A stretch of 64,000 nucleotides of DNA, from positions 61,129 to 125,128 of the forward strand of contig VGGV01000007.1 of the NCBI GenBank assembly GCA_016868455.1. Direction: 5' to 3'. The notes under the pieces were generated by a model. The model worked only from the letters and a program-made list of their open reading frames with translations, was not told the DNA's origin and ran no database searches. The DNA is from Bacteroidota bacterium (GTDB lineage Bacteria > Bacteroidota > Bacteroidia > Chitinophagales > Chitinophagaceae). Below are positions 16,994 through 25,111 of the stretch, in pieces. The translations under genes were made by a program, and so were the position numbers. How positions within the stretch are numbered: the first letter of the stretch is position 1; each line of letters opens with the position of its first letter.

Positions 16994-17479
16994 TTATTGG
17001 CTCATTGTATATTGAGAGTTGAGGATTGAATATTTTGAGATTATGGCTTCACAGGCTTTATCAATGAGCTTAAAAGCTTCATGGTATCCCGCCTCCGGCC
17101 CGTACCAGGGATCGGGTACATTCATATTGGTCCCGGGGTATAATTCGTTCAGCAGCAAATCAACTTTGCCTGCATCAAACCTTTTCCCGGCAATCCGTTT
17201 TATTTCATCCACCACATCCACCGCAAGGGCATAAATTTTATCATATACATCAAAATCACCGGCAGTAAACCGCCGGGCCCTTTGCCGGCTGATGTCAATA
17301 CCATTCAGCCTGGCCACTTTTTGTGAAAGCGGATGCGGCGGTTCGCCGGTATGATAGCTGTTGGTGCCGGCACTTTCGATGCTCCACGTTAAACCTGCCT
17401 TAAAAGCTTTTTGCAGTAGTATGCCTTCGGCCAAAGGACTGCGGCAAATATTACCCAGGCAAACCATTAAAATCCTCAT
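16994..17479 (-). CDS. Low-molecular-weight protein tyrosine phosphatase
   Basis: Dephosphorylates phosphotyrosine on proteins or small molecules. The 161-aa protein starts with the catalytic P-loop MRILMVCLGNICRSP, with C7 and R13 forming CX5R. The general acid lies in the conserved VPDPWYG near residue 122. The C-terminal tail YSILNSQYTMSQ is unlike the family and is encoded by a short AT-rich repeat-like sequence (attgagagttgaggattgaatatt), so it is probably a repeat-derived extension. It lies 22 bases upstream of the hisS leader ORF on the same strand, which suggests cotranscription. Confidence 0.93.
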   Translation of the reverse strand: MRILMVCLGNICRSPLAEGILLQKAFKAGLTWSIESAGTNSYHTGEPPHPLSQKVARLNGIDISRQRARRFTAGDFDVYDKIYALAVDVVDEIKRIAGKRFDAGKVDLLLNELYPGTNMNVPDPWYGPEAGYHEAFKLIDKACEAIISKYSILNSQYTMSQ

Positions 17480-17793
17480 GCCGGCAAAAGTAAAGTAAAA
17501 GGTACAAGGTGCAAGGTACTGGACGCAAGTTGTTGCGGGTTAGTTCAATGTTAAACCAGGTTTGTTGAATTGGCAGTCATGTGGATTTCTTTTTTACCTG
17601 CATCTGATTACTGCGTACTAAGGCATTTATGAGCGCAGTAGTATCTAATATGCATTAGCAATCTGTACGATTACCCGGGCCAATATTGTAAAATTTCAAT
17701 AATTTGCTCCGCACCCCGTCGTCCCTGGCAAATTGAATTTTGCCGGGGACAAATTTTCAGCAGGGAGGCTGAAGTGAGGAAAAACGTTTGACG
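17480..17793. other. 314-base gap with short tandem repeat
   Basis: Divergent gap between the phosphatase and the small membrane protein. Near 17498-17520 is a microrepeat of GGTACAAGGTGCAAGGTAC type. I see no gene, stable hairpin or convincing promoter in the rest. Confidence 0.4.
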
Positions 17794-18042
17794 ATGTTTG
17801 AAGAATACGAAAAAAAGAAAAGGAAGCAGGTGGCGCAGATGAAATCGCTGATGGATTATGGTATGGGGCTGCTCATACTGCTGGTAGGATTTTTTTTTCT
17901 TTTTCGGGCCAGGCTGGGAACTATTCCTTTAAATGAAAAGCTGGGTGAGCCGGATACCCTTGAAAAAATTTTTGGGGGCCTTTGCCTTTTCTACGGCGCC
18001 TGGCGGATTTACAGGGGCTATAAAAAAAAATATTTCAGATGA
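17794..18042 (+). CDS. Small two-helix membrane protein
   Basis: An 82-aa protein of unknown function. A highly charged N-terminus (MFEEYEKKKRKQVAQMK) is followed by a hydrophobic helix (GMGLLILLVGFFFLF, about residues 28-42). A second weak helix, FGGLCLFYGAWRIYRG (about 61-76), comes before a basic end. The track start is a TTG two codons earlier; the ATG is preferred. Its stop overlaps the next gene's ATG (ATGA), so it is translated with the PstS-like lipoprotein and probably works with it or with the TPR protein beyond. Confidence 0.7.
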   Translation: MFEEYEKKKRKQVAQMKSLMDYGMGLLILLVGFFFLFRARLGTIPLNEKLGEPDTLEKIFGGLCLFYGAWRIYRGYKKKYFR

Positions 18043-18974
18043 ACAGCGCTGGCTATACTGCGGGAGACCGGCTGCCGTGGCTGGCCTGTTTTCTTTTGCT
18101 CCTGTCTGCCTGTAAGTCTTATGATAAGCAGCGGGATGAACTGCCGGATAATAAATACAAAGGAACCATCCGGGTAAGTGCCGATGAATCTTTCAAGCCT
18201 ATTATTGATGAACATATAAAGATTTACGAATCTCAGCACTCCGGTGCCAGCATCCGGGTGGAGTATAAACCGGAGGCCGACTGCCTGAGGGATTTGCCCA
18301 ATGATTCAGTAAGGATGGTGATTGCAACAAGGCCTGCCAGCGAAGAAGAAAAAGAATATATTTCAGACAGCCTGAAAAAGAACCTGCGCAGCATGACGGT
18401 TGCCAATGATGCGATAGCAGTAATCGTTCACCCGTCATCACCGGATTCCCTGTTTACCATGCAGGAGCTGAGGGAGATATTGACAGGAAAGTTTAAGAAA
18501 AATTTAATTCCGGTGTTTGACGGGGTGAAAGCAACCAGTACAGTACGTTTTATCATCGATTCAGTATTGCGGGGCGATTCGCTAACGCCAAAGGCAATGG
18601 CAGCCCGAAGCAGCGAAGGGGTTATTGATTATGTCTCTAAAAATCCGAATGTAATTGGTTTTATTGGGATTAGCTGGATTGGCAACCCGGAAGACACAGC
18701 CCAGATGAGTTTTTTGAAAAAAGTAAGAATGGCAGCCCTGGAGAGTTCAGATAAACCAGGCGCTTATGTAAAAGCTTACCAGGCAAATATTTACCTAAAA
18801 CGGTACCCTATGGTACGGGATTTGGTTTACATACTTAAGGAAAATTACAGAGGACTTGGAACGGCTTTTGCAAACTTTATGAGCGGAGAAACAGGGCAGA
18901 TTATTTTCAGAAGGGCTTACCTGGTACCTACTAAAAAAAAATTCGGTATCAGGCCGGTTAAGCTGAAGGAGTAA
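18039..18974 (+). CDS. PstS-like substrate-binding lipoprotein
   Basis: A 311-aa periplasmic-binding-protein-like lipoprotein. After a slightly long N-terminus the signal has lipobox LLLLSACKS. The body has GTIRVSADESFKPIIDEHIKIYE, then VIATRPASEEE and VANDAIAVIVHPSSPDSLFTMQELREILTG, a pattern typical of phosphate-binding PstS-type proteins. No pstCAB transporter genes are nearby, so a simple uptake role is doubtful. Such orphan PstS-like lipoproteins with TPR partners occur in Bacteroidota, but their ligand is not known to me. It is coupled to the upstream small membrane gene and 45 bases ahead of the TPR gene. Confidence 0.8.
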   Translation: MNSAGYTAGDRLPWLACFLLLLSACKSYDKQRDELPDNKYKGTIRVSADESFKPIIDEHIKIYESQHSGASIRVEYKPEADCLRDLPNDSVRMVIATRPASEEEKEYISDSLKKNLRSMTVANDAIAVIVHPSSPDSLFTMQELREILTGKFKKNLIPVFDGVKATSTVRFIIDSVLRGDSLTPKAMAARSSEGVIDYVSKNPNVIGFIGISWIGNPEDTAQMSFLKKVRMAALESSDKPGAYVKAYQANIYLKRYPMVRDLVYILKENYRGLGTAFANFMSGETGQIIFRRAYLVPTKKKFGIRPVKLKE

Positions 18975-19019
18975 AGAAAGGGGCTGGTTATATTTACAAA
19001 CTCTAAAAGAAGAAGTAAA

Positions 19020-20789
19020 ATGAAGAAAACCACTATCACATTTTTAATGTCCGGGCTGCTGATCATGTCCGGTGTTAAAGCGCAGACTATTCAGGAAGGT
19101 ATGAATCACCTATATGCCCAGCGCTACATTAATGCCATTGGTGTTTTTGATAAACTGCTGGCAGTTAACCCCAATAGTATAGAAGCTATTTACTGGAAAG
19201 GACAGGCAATTTTGGAAAATGAAGAAATTAAATCTGCACGGCTTGCTGAGGTCCGCAACCTCTACGAAAAAGCATTGCAGACTACCAATGGCGACCCGCT
19301 TATTAAAGTAGGTATGGGCCATGTGGAGCTTCTGGCAGGCAATAATGATATTGCCCGGCAGCACTTTGAAACAGCACTGACCATGACCCGCGGTAAAAAA
19401 GGTGATGACCCTGTTATTGAAACTGCAATTGGCCGTGCCATTACTGATGCCAAGGGTGCAGATTATAAGTATGCAGTAAAGTTATTGGAAGATGCAGCAA
19501 CCAAAGACCCTAAGAACACAGAAACCCTTCTGCAACTCGGCAATGCACACCGCAAAGCCGGGGAAGGCAGCGGAGGCGGTCCGGCATTTCAGGCCTATAA
19601 AAAAGCCCTGGAGGTCAACCCTTCTTTCGCCGTAGCCAGTTTACGCCTGGCCCAGTTATTTGAATCACAAAAAAACTGGGAATTTGTGCTTCAGTATCTG
19701 AATGAAGCAATTGCCAAGGACTCAAAATTTACTGCTGCATACTATGAGTTATTTTACTATTATTTCTACAGTACCAAATACGATGAGGCGACAACATACC
19801 TGCAAAAATTTATTGAGAGCAAACTGCCAGAGTCTGACATCCAGGACCAATATTTATACGGGCAGTTGTGCTGGGCCCGCAAAAATTTTGATTGCGCCAT
19901 AACCAAAGCCGAAGGGGTGGTGGCGGCCATGGGCATTAATACCAAACCCAAAGTGTACCGGCTGCTGGCCGACGCTTATTTTCAAAAAGGTGATGTTGTT
20001 AATGCCAAAAAATTCAGTGATGAATTTTTTGCCAAAAAGAACCCCGATGATTACAATTCATATGATTATAAGCTGAGGGCTGATATAATGTCAAAACTGG
20101 GTGGCTCGCCCGATGAAATCCTTGTAAACTACATACAGGGGGCTGATTTGGATACGACATTAACCGGTAAAGTTGATTTTCTTAAAAAAGGGGTTGTTTA
20201 CTTTAAAGAAAAAAAAATAAGGGACAGGGAAGCGATTTTGTTACTGAAAATCATTGAGCTGAAACCCAAACCCACCATTAATGATTATTTTGATTTAACA
20301 GTGGCTCATTATTTCAGCCAGAACTATACAAAGTCAAGAGACGCAGCCCTGAAAATGCAGGAGCTTTTCCCTGACCAGGTTTATGGTTATGAATGGGCGT
20401 TTAATCCTTCCAGAGTTGTTGATACGGTGAAAAAAGACAGCATTGCTGTTCCCGATGCCCTGAAACTTTTTGATTTTGCGGCCAAGGACACAGCAAAATT
20501 TAAAAAGCAATACATCACTGCTGCCAGTTTTCTGGCAATCTACTACGCCAATGATGCAAAGGATACAGAAAAAGCCATTGATTACCTGAAAAAATGGCAA
20601 ATGGTTGATGTGGCCAATGCAGAAAACATTCAAAAAAATATTGATTTGCTGATGCAAGCCCCGGCAACCCGGCCGCCTGCACCACCGGCAAAAAGTACAG
20701 GTAAGTCACAACTTCCGGCTGCCAAAAAAACGACAACAAAATCAAAAACCGGCGCTGCTGCAAAAACAGCGGTGGCAAAACGGTCATAA
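19020..20789 (+). CDS. Exported tetratricopeptide repeat protein
   Basis: A 589-aa protein with signal peptide MKKTTITFLMSGLLIMSGVKAQ, then TPR-type helical repeats over most of the length. Examples are AIGVFDKLLAVNPNSIEAIYWKGQ near residue 35, PKNTETLLQLGNAHRKAGEG near 165 and NPSFAVASLRLAQLFESQ near 200. The C-terminus is a low-complexity Ala/Lys/Pro/Thr tail (PPAPPAKSTGKSQLPAAKK). It probably sits in the periplasm as a protein-protein scaffold. The order small membrane protein, PstS-like lipoprotein, TPR protein suggests one operon, ended by the hairpin just downstream. Confidence 0.85.
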   Translation: MKKTTITFLMSGLLIMSGVKAQTIQEGMNHLYAQRYINAIGVFDKLLAVNPNSIEAIYWKGQAILENEEIKSARLAEVRNLYEKALQTTNGDPLIKVGMGHVELLAGNNDIARQHFETALTMTRGKKGDDPVIETAIGRAITDAKGADYKYAVKLLEDAATKDPKNTETLLQLGNAHRKAGEGSGGGPAFQAYKKALEVNPSFAVASLRLAQLFESQKNWEFVLQYLNEAIAKDSKFTAAYYELFYYYFYSTKYDEATTYLQKFIESKLPESDIQDQYLYGQLCWARKNFDCAITKAEGVVAAMGINTKPKVYRLLADAYFQKGDVVNAKKFSDEFFAKKNPDDYNSYDYKLRADIMSKLGGSPDEILVNYIQGADLDTTLTGKVDFLKKGVVYFKEKKIRDREAILLLKIIELKPKPTINDYFDLTVAHYFSQNYTKSRDAALKMQELFPDQVYGYEWAFNPSRVVDTVKKDSIAVPDALKLFDFAAKDTAKFKKQYITAASFLAIYYANDAKDTEKAIDYLKKWQMVDVANAENIQKNIDLLMQAPATRPPAPPAKSTGKSQLPAAKKTTTKSKTGAAAKTAVAKRS

Positions 20790-20816
20790 CTCGGTTTTCT
20801 TCTTTTAAGATGAAAG

Positions 20817-20853
20817 TCCCCTTGTCTGCGTGAAAGTGCGACGGGGGATTTTT
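20817..20853 (+). terminator. Probable terminator after the TPR gene
   Basis: TCCCC-TT-GTC pairs with GAC-G-GGGGA across a ~13-nt loop, with a small internal bulge, followed by TTTTTC. It is imperfect but well placed before the nuo promoter. Confidence 0.45.
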
Positions 20854-20943
20854 CATTTTACCTTCTGATCGTAGCCGACCTGATTTTACTGAATGGGTAA
20901 CCCGGCAGCTCCTTTTTAATAAGGTAATATCAGCCCACAGCCT

Positions 20944-20951
20944 TATTTTTG
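20944..20951 (+). promoter_or_regulatory. -7 box for the nuo operon (TATTTTTG)
   Basis: CTTATTTTTGC matches TAnnTTTG and ends 15 nt before the nuoA ATG, giving a very short leader. A -33 TTG is not clear. The same 11-mer precedes the lptF-like gene. Confidence 0.5.
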
Positions 20952-20966
20952 CCGCAGTAAAAGTGT

Positions 20967-21362
20967 ATGATTTACTTGCTTCAAACAGATGTTCTGGCCG
21001 ATCATGCATACTCCTACCTGCCGGTTGGTTTACAGGTGCTTATTGCAGTAGGGCTTGTCGCCTTCCTTATGGTTGTTACACACTTGCTTGGCCCTAAAAG
21101 AAAGACTTCCGATAAACTGCAAACTTTTACCAGCGGTATAGAAAGTCACGGCGATGCAAGACAGCCGATGGCGATAAAATATTTTCTCACTGCCATTTTG
21201 TTTGTACTGTTTGATGTGGAGGTTATTTTCTTTTATCCCTATGCGATGAATTTCAGAGGCCTGGGCTGGGATGGTTTTTGGGCAGTGCTTATGTTCGTTG
21301 GATTTTTCCTTTGTGGGTTTATATATATCATTAAAAAGGGTGCGTTGAAGTGGGAAGATTAG
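20967..21362 (+). CDS. nuoA: NADH-quinone oxidoreductase subunit A
   Basis: Membrane subunit of respiratory complex I, which couples NADH oxidation and quinone reduction to proton pumping. The 131-aa protein has three membrane helices (about residues 20-42, 72-95 and 102-122). The conserved loop KLQTFTSGIESHGDARQPMAIKYFLTA and FDVEVIFFYPYA, with the acidic residues typical of NuoA, are both present. It is the first gene of a 14-subunit nuo operon with two extra genes. Confidence 0.96.
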   Translation: MIYLLQTDVLADHAYSYLPVGLQVLIAVGLVAFLMVVTHLLGPKRKTSDKLQTFTSGIESHGDARQPMAIKYFLTAILFVLFDVEVIFFYPYAMNFRGLGWDGFWAVLMFVGFFLCGFIYIIKKGALKWED

Positions 21363-21479
21363 GCCCCTCCAAACCTCCCCGAAGGGGAGGTTTATAAAGG
21401 GTGTAAACGATGAGAAGCAATTATATTAATAACAGACTTAAAAAAAGTCCCTCGGAAGGAGGGATTTTGGGAGGCCTTT
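21363..21479. repeat. Inverted pair of GC-rich repeats in the nuoA-nuoB gap
   Basis: The left copy has GGCCCCTCCAAACCTCCCCGAAGGGGAGG, in which AAACCTCCCC-GAA-GGGGAGGTTT (21371-21393) is a 10-bp hairpin. The right copy (21446-21479) is its relative in inverse orientation: TCCCTC-GGAAG-GAGGGA then TTTTGGGAGGCC. The right end supplies GGGAGG five nt before the nuoB ATG, a good ribosome-binding site. Confidence 0.75.
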
Positions 21480-22064
21480 ATGTCTCGTCCGGTATCATAT
21501 AATTTAATTAATAAGCCGCTGGAGGCAGACATCAGCATAGTTAATATGCCGGATGGACACCAGGGAGAAGGTTTTTTTGCCACAACACTTAACAGTGTTA
21601 TTGGCTTGGCAAGAAAAAATTCCATCTGGCCGCTGCCTTTTGCCACCTCCTGTTGTGGCATTGAATTCATGGCTACAATGGGTTCTCATTATGATTTGGC
21701 AAGATTTGGTAGTGAAAGGGTAGGCTTTAGTCCCCGCCAGTGCGATTTGCTGATGGTAATGGGAACCATTGCCAAGAAAATGGGCCCGGTGGTAAAGCAG
21801 GTTTATCTGCAGATGGCGGAACCCCGCTGGGTAATGGCTGTAGGCGCCTGCGCCAGTAGTGGAGGCATATTTGATACATACAGCGTATTGCAGGGCATTG
21901 ACCAGGTGATACCGGTGGATGTATATGTGCCCGGTTGCCCGCCCAGGCCGGAGGCCATTATTGATGGGGTAATGCGAATCCAGGATTTAGTTGGAAAAGA
22001 AAGTTTGCGCAGAAGAAATGGAGAACAGTATAAAGCATTATTAGAAAGCTACGGAATACAATAA
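21480..22064 (+). CDS. nuoB: NADH-quinone oxidoreductase subunit B
   Basis: Peripheral-arm subunit holding Fe-S cluster N2, the last electron carrier before quinone. Four cysteine ligands are visible: the adjacent pair C58-C59 in FATSCCGIEF, C124 in VGACASSGG, and C153 in PGCPPRPEA. The 194-aa length is normal. The ribosome-binding site GGGAGG lies in a repeat. The gap to nuoC is two bases. Confidence 0.97.
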   Translation: MSRPVSYNLINKPLEADISIVNMPDGHQGEGFFATTLNSVIGLARKNSIWPLPFATSCCGIEFMATMGSHYDLARFGSERVGFSPRQCDLLMVMGTIAKKMGPVVKQVYLQMAEPRWVMAVGACASSGGIFDTYSVLQGIDQVIPVDVYVPGCPPRPEAIIDGVMRIQDLVGKESLRRRNGEQYKALLESYGIQ

Positions 22065-22066
22065 GA

Positions 22067-22570
22067 ATGGCTTTGACCAACGATATTATAAAACAGCGGT
22101 TGATAGAAAAATTCGGAGAACAGCTTTCCAATTTCAGCGAGCCATATGGCATTCTCACTTTTGAAGCGCCAAAGGAGTTGAATCTGAAGGTGCTGAATTT
22201 TTTATATGATGATGAGGAGTTGAAGTTTCGTTTTATGACAGACCTTACTGGTGTGCATTATCCATCTGAAGCCGGAAGGGAACTAGCGGTTGTTTATCAT
22301 TTGCACAATATGGTTGATAATATTCGTATCCGCTTTAAAGTGTTTACAGATATTAACAAACTGGATGTTTATACAGCTACAGGATTGTTTTCTGCAGCCA
22401 ACTGGATGGAAAGGGAGACCTATGATTTCTTCGGGATCAAATTTGTAGGCCACCCGAACCTGAAGCGGATATTGAATGTGGAGGAGATGGATTATTTCCC
22501 ATTGAGGAAAGAATTTCCGCTGGAAGACCAAACCCGGATTGATAAGGATGATGAGATGTTTGGAAGATAA
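22067..22570 (+). CDS. nuoC: NADH-quinone oxidoreductase subunit C
   Basis: Peripheral-arm subunit that docks NuoD near the quinone site. The 167-aa protein carries RFMTDLTGVHYPSEAGRELAVVYHLHNM and the signature NWMERETYDFFGIKFVGHPNLKRIL, followed by PLRKEFPLED. It is a separate protein, not fused to NuoD as in enterobacteria. A ~370-base repeat-rich gap follows before nuoD. Confidence 0.96.
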   Translation: MALTNDIIKQRLIEKFGEQLSNFSEPYGILTFEAPKELNLKVLNFLYDDEELKFRFMTDLTGVHYPSEAGRELAVVYHLHNMVDNIRIRFKVFTDINKLDVYTATGLFSAANWMERETYDFFGIKFVGHPNLKRILNVEEMDYFPLRKEFPLEDQTRIDKDDEMFGR

Positions 22571-22600
22571 GGCCTCCCTGCCCTCCGAAGGAGGGTTCCT
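22571..22600. repeat. GC-rich hairpin repeat after nuoC
   Basis: GGCCTCCCTGCCCTCCGAAGGAGGG, with CCCTCC-GAA-GGAGGG at 22581-22595. It is the left partner of the inverted pair whose right copy (22916-22937) abuts the nuoD start. Confidence 0.65.
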
Positions 22601-22812
22601 GGTTTTGGATAGTTTGAAAAGTTCTTATTTATTACGGAAAAATGTTTGAAAGATATTTTACAGCCCCGGAGGGGCTGAATGTAAATAGCCCCCGGTGTAA
22701 TCGGGGGAATTCATAATGATGATTTTTTCTAGAACCCCGTAGGGGTTCAATAAACATAGTACGAACATGGAAAAGCAGCATAGTAAACGGAGTAGTTGAA
22801 AATGCTGAATAG

Positions 22813-22830
22813 ACCCGATAGCTATCGGGT
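22813..22830. repeat. 18-bp palindrome ACCCGATAGCTATCGGGT
   Basis: Perfect palindrome, one of five exact-core copies in the window, here inside composite element A between gctgaatag and tacagaacgatga. Confidence 0.85.
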
Positions 22831-22857
22831 TACAGAACGATGAAGTGAGTGACACAA

Positions 22858-22875
22858 TCCCGAATGCTTTCGGGA
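22858..22875. repeat. Variant palindrome TCCCGAATGCTTTCGGGA
   Basis: Same outer arms as the main palindrome but a different, imperfect core (AATGCTTT). It lies 27 nt after the main palindrome in element A and has no counterpart at this place in copy B. Confidence 0.65.
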
Positions 22876-22915
22876 ATGATAGTAGTAATGCAGATGATTA
22901 AATAAAAAACATTTA

Positions 22916-22937
22916 TTTCCCTTTAGGGGACAGGGTT
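22916..22937 (+). promoter_or_regulatory. Repeat-derived ribosome-binding region of nuoD
   Basis: CCCTTTAGGGGACAGGGTT runs directly into the nuoD ATG. AGGGG lies 8 nt before the ATG, the same distance as in the repeats before nuoF and nuoG. Confidence 0.55.
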
Positions 22938-24161
22938 ATGTCAGAACATCACATAAAACTGCCGGAAGGCTCTATTGAGAAAACCACCACCACGCTGAAC
23001 CTGGGGCCAACGCACCCGGCCACACACGGTGTATTTCAGAACATACTGGAACTGGACGGTGAAAGAATTGTTTCGGCTGAACAAACCGTCGGCTATATAC
23101 ACCGGGCTTTTGAAAAGCTGGCTGAAAGAAGGCCGCTTGCTCAAATCACTACACTGACCGACAGGCTCAACTATTGTTCATCGCCCATCAACAATGTGGG
23201 CTGGCATCTTACCTGTGAAAAATTATTAGGTGTGAAAACGCCCAAGCGGGTGGATTATCTGCGTGTCATCATCATGGAACTTTCAAGAATTTCAGATCAC
23301 CTGATTTGTAATTCCATTGTGGGTGTGGATGCCGGAGCTTATACGGGATTCCTTTATGTGATGCAGTACCGGGAACTGATCTATGAAATCTATGAAGAGG
23401 TTTGCGGCGCCAGGCTTACCACCAATATCGGCCGCATCGGCGGGTTTGAAAGAAATTTCAATGACATCGCTTTTCAGAAATTAGAAAAGTTTTTGAGCGA
23501 ATACCCCAGAGTGTTGAAAGAATTTGAAAACCTGTTTCAGCGCAACCGTATTTTCATGGAGCGTACGATGGGCACCGGCGCCATCAGTGCGGAAAGAGCA
23601 TTGAACTATGGTCTTACAGGTCCTAATCTTAGGGCGGCCGGTGTTGACTATGATGTAAGGGTGCATACGCCATACAGTTCTTATGAAGATTTTCAGTTCA
23701 ATATACCTGTTGGTACCACAGGCGACAATTATGACCGCTGGCTGGTAAGGGAAAAAGAAATGTGGGAGAGCCTGAGCATTATTGAACAGGCTTATCAGAA
23801 AGTACAGGAGTTTAAAGGCGCTGAAGCAGAGATTTATCATGCCGATGTGCCTGAATATTATTTGCCGCCCAAAGAGGATGTTTACACCAAAATGGAAGCG
23901 CTGATATGGCATTTCAAGATCATTATGGGTGAAACAGAAATTCCGGCGGGGGAAGTGTATAATTGTGTGGAAGGCGCCAATGGCGAATTAGGTTTTTACC
24001 TGATCAGCGACGGCGGACGGTCACCTTATCGTCTGCATTTCCGCAGGCCCTGTTTTATTTATTATCAGGCTTACGAGGAACTTACGAAAGGGGGCATGCT
24101 GAGTGATGCGATTATTACAATGAGTTCATTAAACCTGATTGCAGGAGAATTAGATGCTTAA
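22938..24161 (+). CDS. nuoD: NADH-quinone oxidoreductase subunit D
   Basis: The 49-kDa-type subunit that forms the quinone-binding cavity with NuoB. The 407-aa protein has the signature TLNLGPTHPATHGVFQNILELDGERI, with the quinone-site His near residues 28-32. It also has GYIHRGFEK-like VGYIHRAFEKLAE and DRLNYCSSPINN. The C-terminal RSPYRLHFRRPCF...IITMSSLNLIAGELDA is conserved. Normal length; 9 bases to nuoE. Confidence 0.97.
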   Translation: MSEHHIKLPEGSIEKTTTTLNLGPTHPATHGVFQNILELDGERIVSAEQTVGYIHRAFEKLAERRPLAQITTLTDRLNYCSSPINNVGWHLTCEKLLGVKTPKRVDYLRVIIMELSRISDHLICNSIVGVDAGAYTGFLYVMQYRELIYEIYEEVCGARLTTNIGRIGGFERNFNDIAFQKLEKFLSEYPRVLKEFENLFQRNRIFMERTMGTGAISAERALNYGLTGPNLRAAGVDYDVRVHTPYSSYEDFQFNIPVGTTGDNYDRWLVREKEMWESLSIIEQAYQKVQEFKGAEAEIYHADVPEYYLPPKEDVYTKMEALIWHFKIIMGETEIPAGEVYNCVEGANGELGFYLISDGGRSPYRLHFRRPCFIYYQAYEELTKGGMLSDAIITMSSLNLIAGELDA

Positions 24162-24170
24162 AGAATAAAA

Positions 24171-24674
24171 ATGAGTGTTCAGTTTTCAGATCAGGCGATG
24201 CAGGAAGTAAAACGGATAATTAATTTTTATCCTGAAGGCAAGCAGAAAAGCGCTGTCATTCCTGTTTTACATCTGGCACAGCAGGAATTTGGCGGCTGGC
24301 TGAGTGTGGAAACGATGGATTGTGTGGCATCCATACTTAACCTGAAGCCAATTGAAGTATATGAAGTGGCTACTTTCTACAGTATGTACTACCTGAAACC
24401 GGTTGGCAAATATATATTCGAAGTATGTCAGACAGGGCCCTGCATGCTGAACGGAAGTGATGATATTATTAAGTACATCTATGAAAAACTGGGTATCAAA
24501 CCTGGTGGAACGACGGCAGATGGTATGTTTACTTTAAAAACAGTGGAATGCCTCGGCGCCTGCGGTTATGCGCCCATAATGCAGTTGGGAAAAAACTACC
24601 GGGAACACCTGACAAAGGAAAAAGTGGATGCAATCATTGAAGAGTGCAGGAGGAGCCAGGCACAAAACAATTAA
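24171..24674 (+). CDS. nuoE: NADH-quinone oxidoreductase subunit E
   Basis: The 24-kDa-type thioredoxin-fold subunit that binds the [2Fe-2S] cluster N1a. Ligands are C86 and C91 in FEVCQTGPCMLNG and C127 and C131 in VECLGACGYAP. The 167-aa length is normal. It is followed directly by two exported NTF2-like genes, not by nuoF as is usual. Confidence 0.97.
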   Translation: MSVQFSDQAMQEVKRIINFYPEGKQKSAVIPVLHLAQQEFGGWLSVETMDCVASILNLKPIEVYEVATFYSMYYLKPVGKYIFEVCQTGPCMLNGSDDIIKYIYEKLGIKPGGTTADGMFTLKTVECLGACGYAPIMQLGKNYREHLTKEKVDAIIEECRRSQAQNN

Positions 24675-24675
24675 G

Positions 24676-25110
24676 ATGAAAAGCCGCCTGGTAATATTTT
24701 TCCTTGCCTGTTGTTCAGTGTCGGCAGGGCAATCGAAGAAAACCGTAAAAGTGCTGGCGCATTCGAAACTGCTGGTGAAAACGATTTTTGAAACCAAAGA
24801 CAGCGCTGTGCTGGAAGCTCTTTTTGCGCCGGGAATGAGGCACATGACCGGCAGCGGAAAGACAGAATCACGGGAAGAAGCTATCCGGAATATTACCGGC
24901 AATAAATCGGTGTTTGAGCAGGCAAATATGCGGATAGGATACGGGGTGACTGAAGAAAAGGATTTATCGGTGGTGAGGTATTTTTTTAAAGGAAGGGAGA
25001 ATAAGCCTGACGGCACATCAGTGCCATACACCGTTAACCTGGTAATGGTATGGGTAAAAGAAAAAAAGGATGTGAAGTTGCTGCGGCTTGAAACAATATG
25101 GGTGGATTAA
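24676..25110 (+). CDS. Exported NTF2-like (DUF4440-type) protein, first of a pair
   Basis: A 144-aa protein with signal peptide MKSRLVIFFLACCSVSAGQ, then a cone-shaped alpha/beta (NTF2/SnoaL-like) domain. It reads LLVKTIFETKDSAVLEALFAPGMRHMTGSGKTESREEAIRNI, then strands ending VMVWVKEKKDVKLLRLETIWVD. The ATG chosen begins one base after the nuoE stop; the track start lies inside nuoE. The second, related gene follows after one base. Placement inside the nuo operon implies coexpression with complex I. The fold can be a small-molecule enzyme or binding module, but no catalytic residue can be assigned. Confidence 0.75.
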   Translation: MKSRLVIFFLACCSVSAGQSKKTVKVLAHSKLLVKTIFETKDSAVLEALFAPGMRHMTGSGKTESREEAIRNITGNKSVFEQANMRIGYGVTEEKDLSVVRYFFKGRENKPDGTSVPYTVNLVMVWVKEKKDVKLLRLETIWVD

Positions 25111-25111
25111 C

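Larger units (their letters stand above)
22661..22893. repeat. Three-hairpin composite element, copy A
   Basis: Three short hairpins in order: CAGCCCC-gga-GGGGCTG (22661-22677), CCCCCG...CGGGGG, and GAACCCC-gta-GGGGTTC (22732-22748). A ~140-nt tail ends in agtagtaatgcag. The tail carries two 18-bp palindromes, ACCCGATAGCTATCGGGT and TCCCGAATGCTTTCGGGA. Copy B (29370-29592) has the same backbone. The gap from nuoC to nuoD contains no gene. Confidence 0.75.

Noticed and set aside
22661-22893. tRNA or CRISPR array in the repeat-rich nuo gaps
   Set aside because: The short GC hairpins have no cloverleaf and no regular repeat-spacer pattern.
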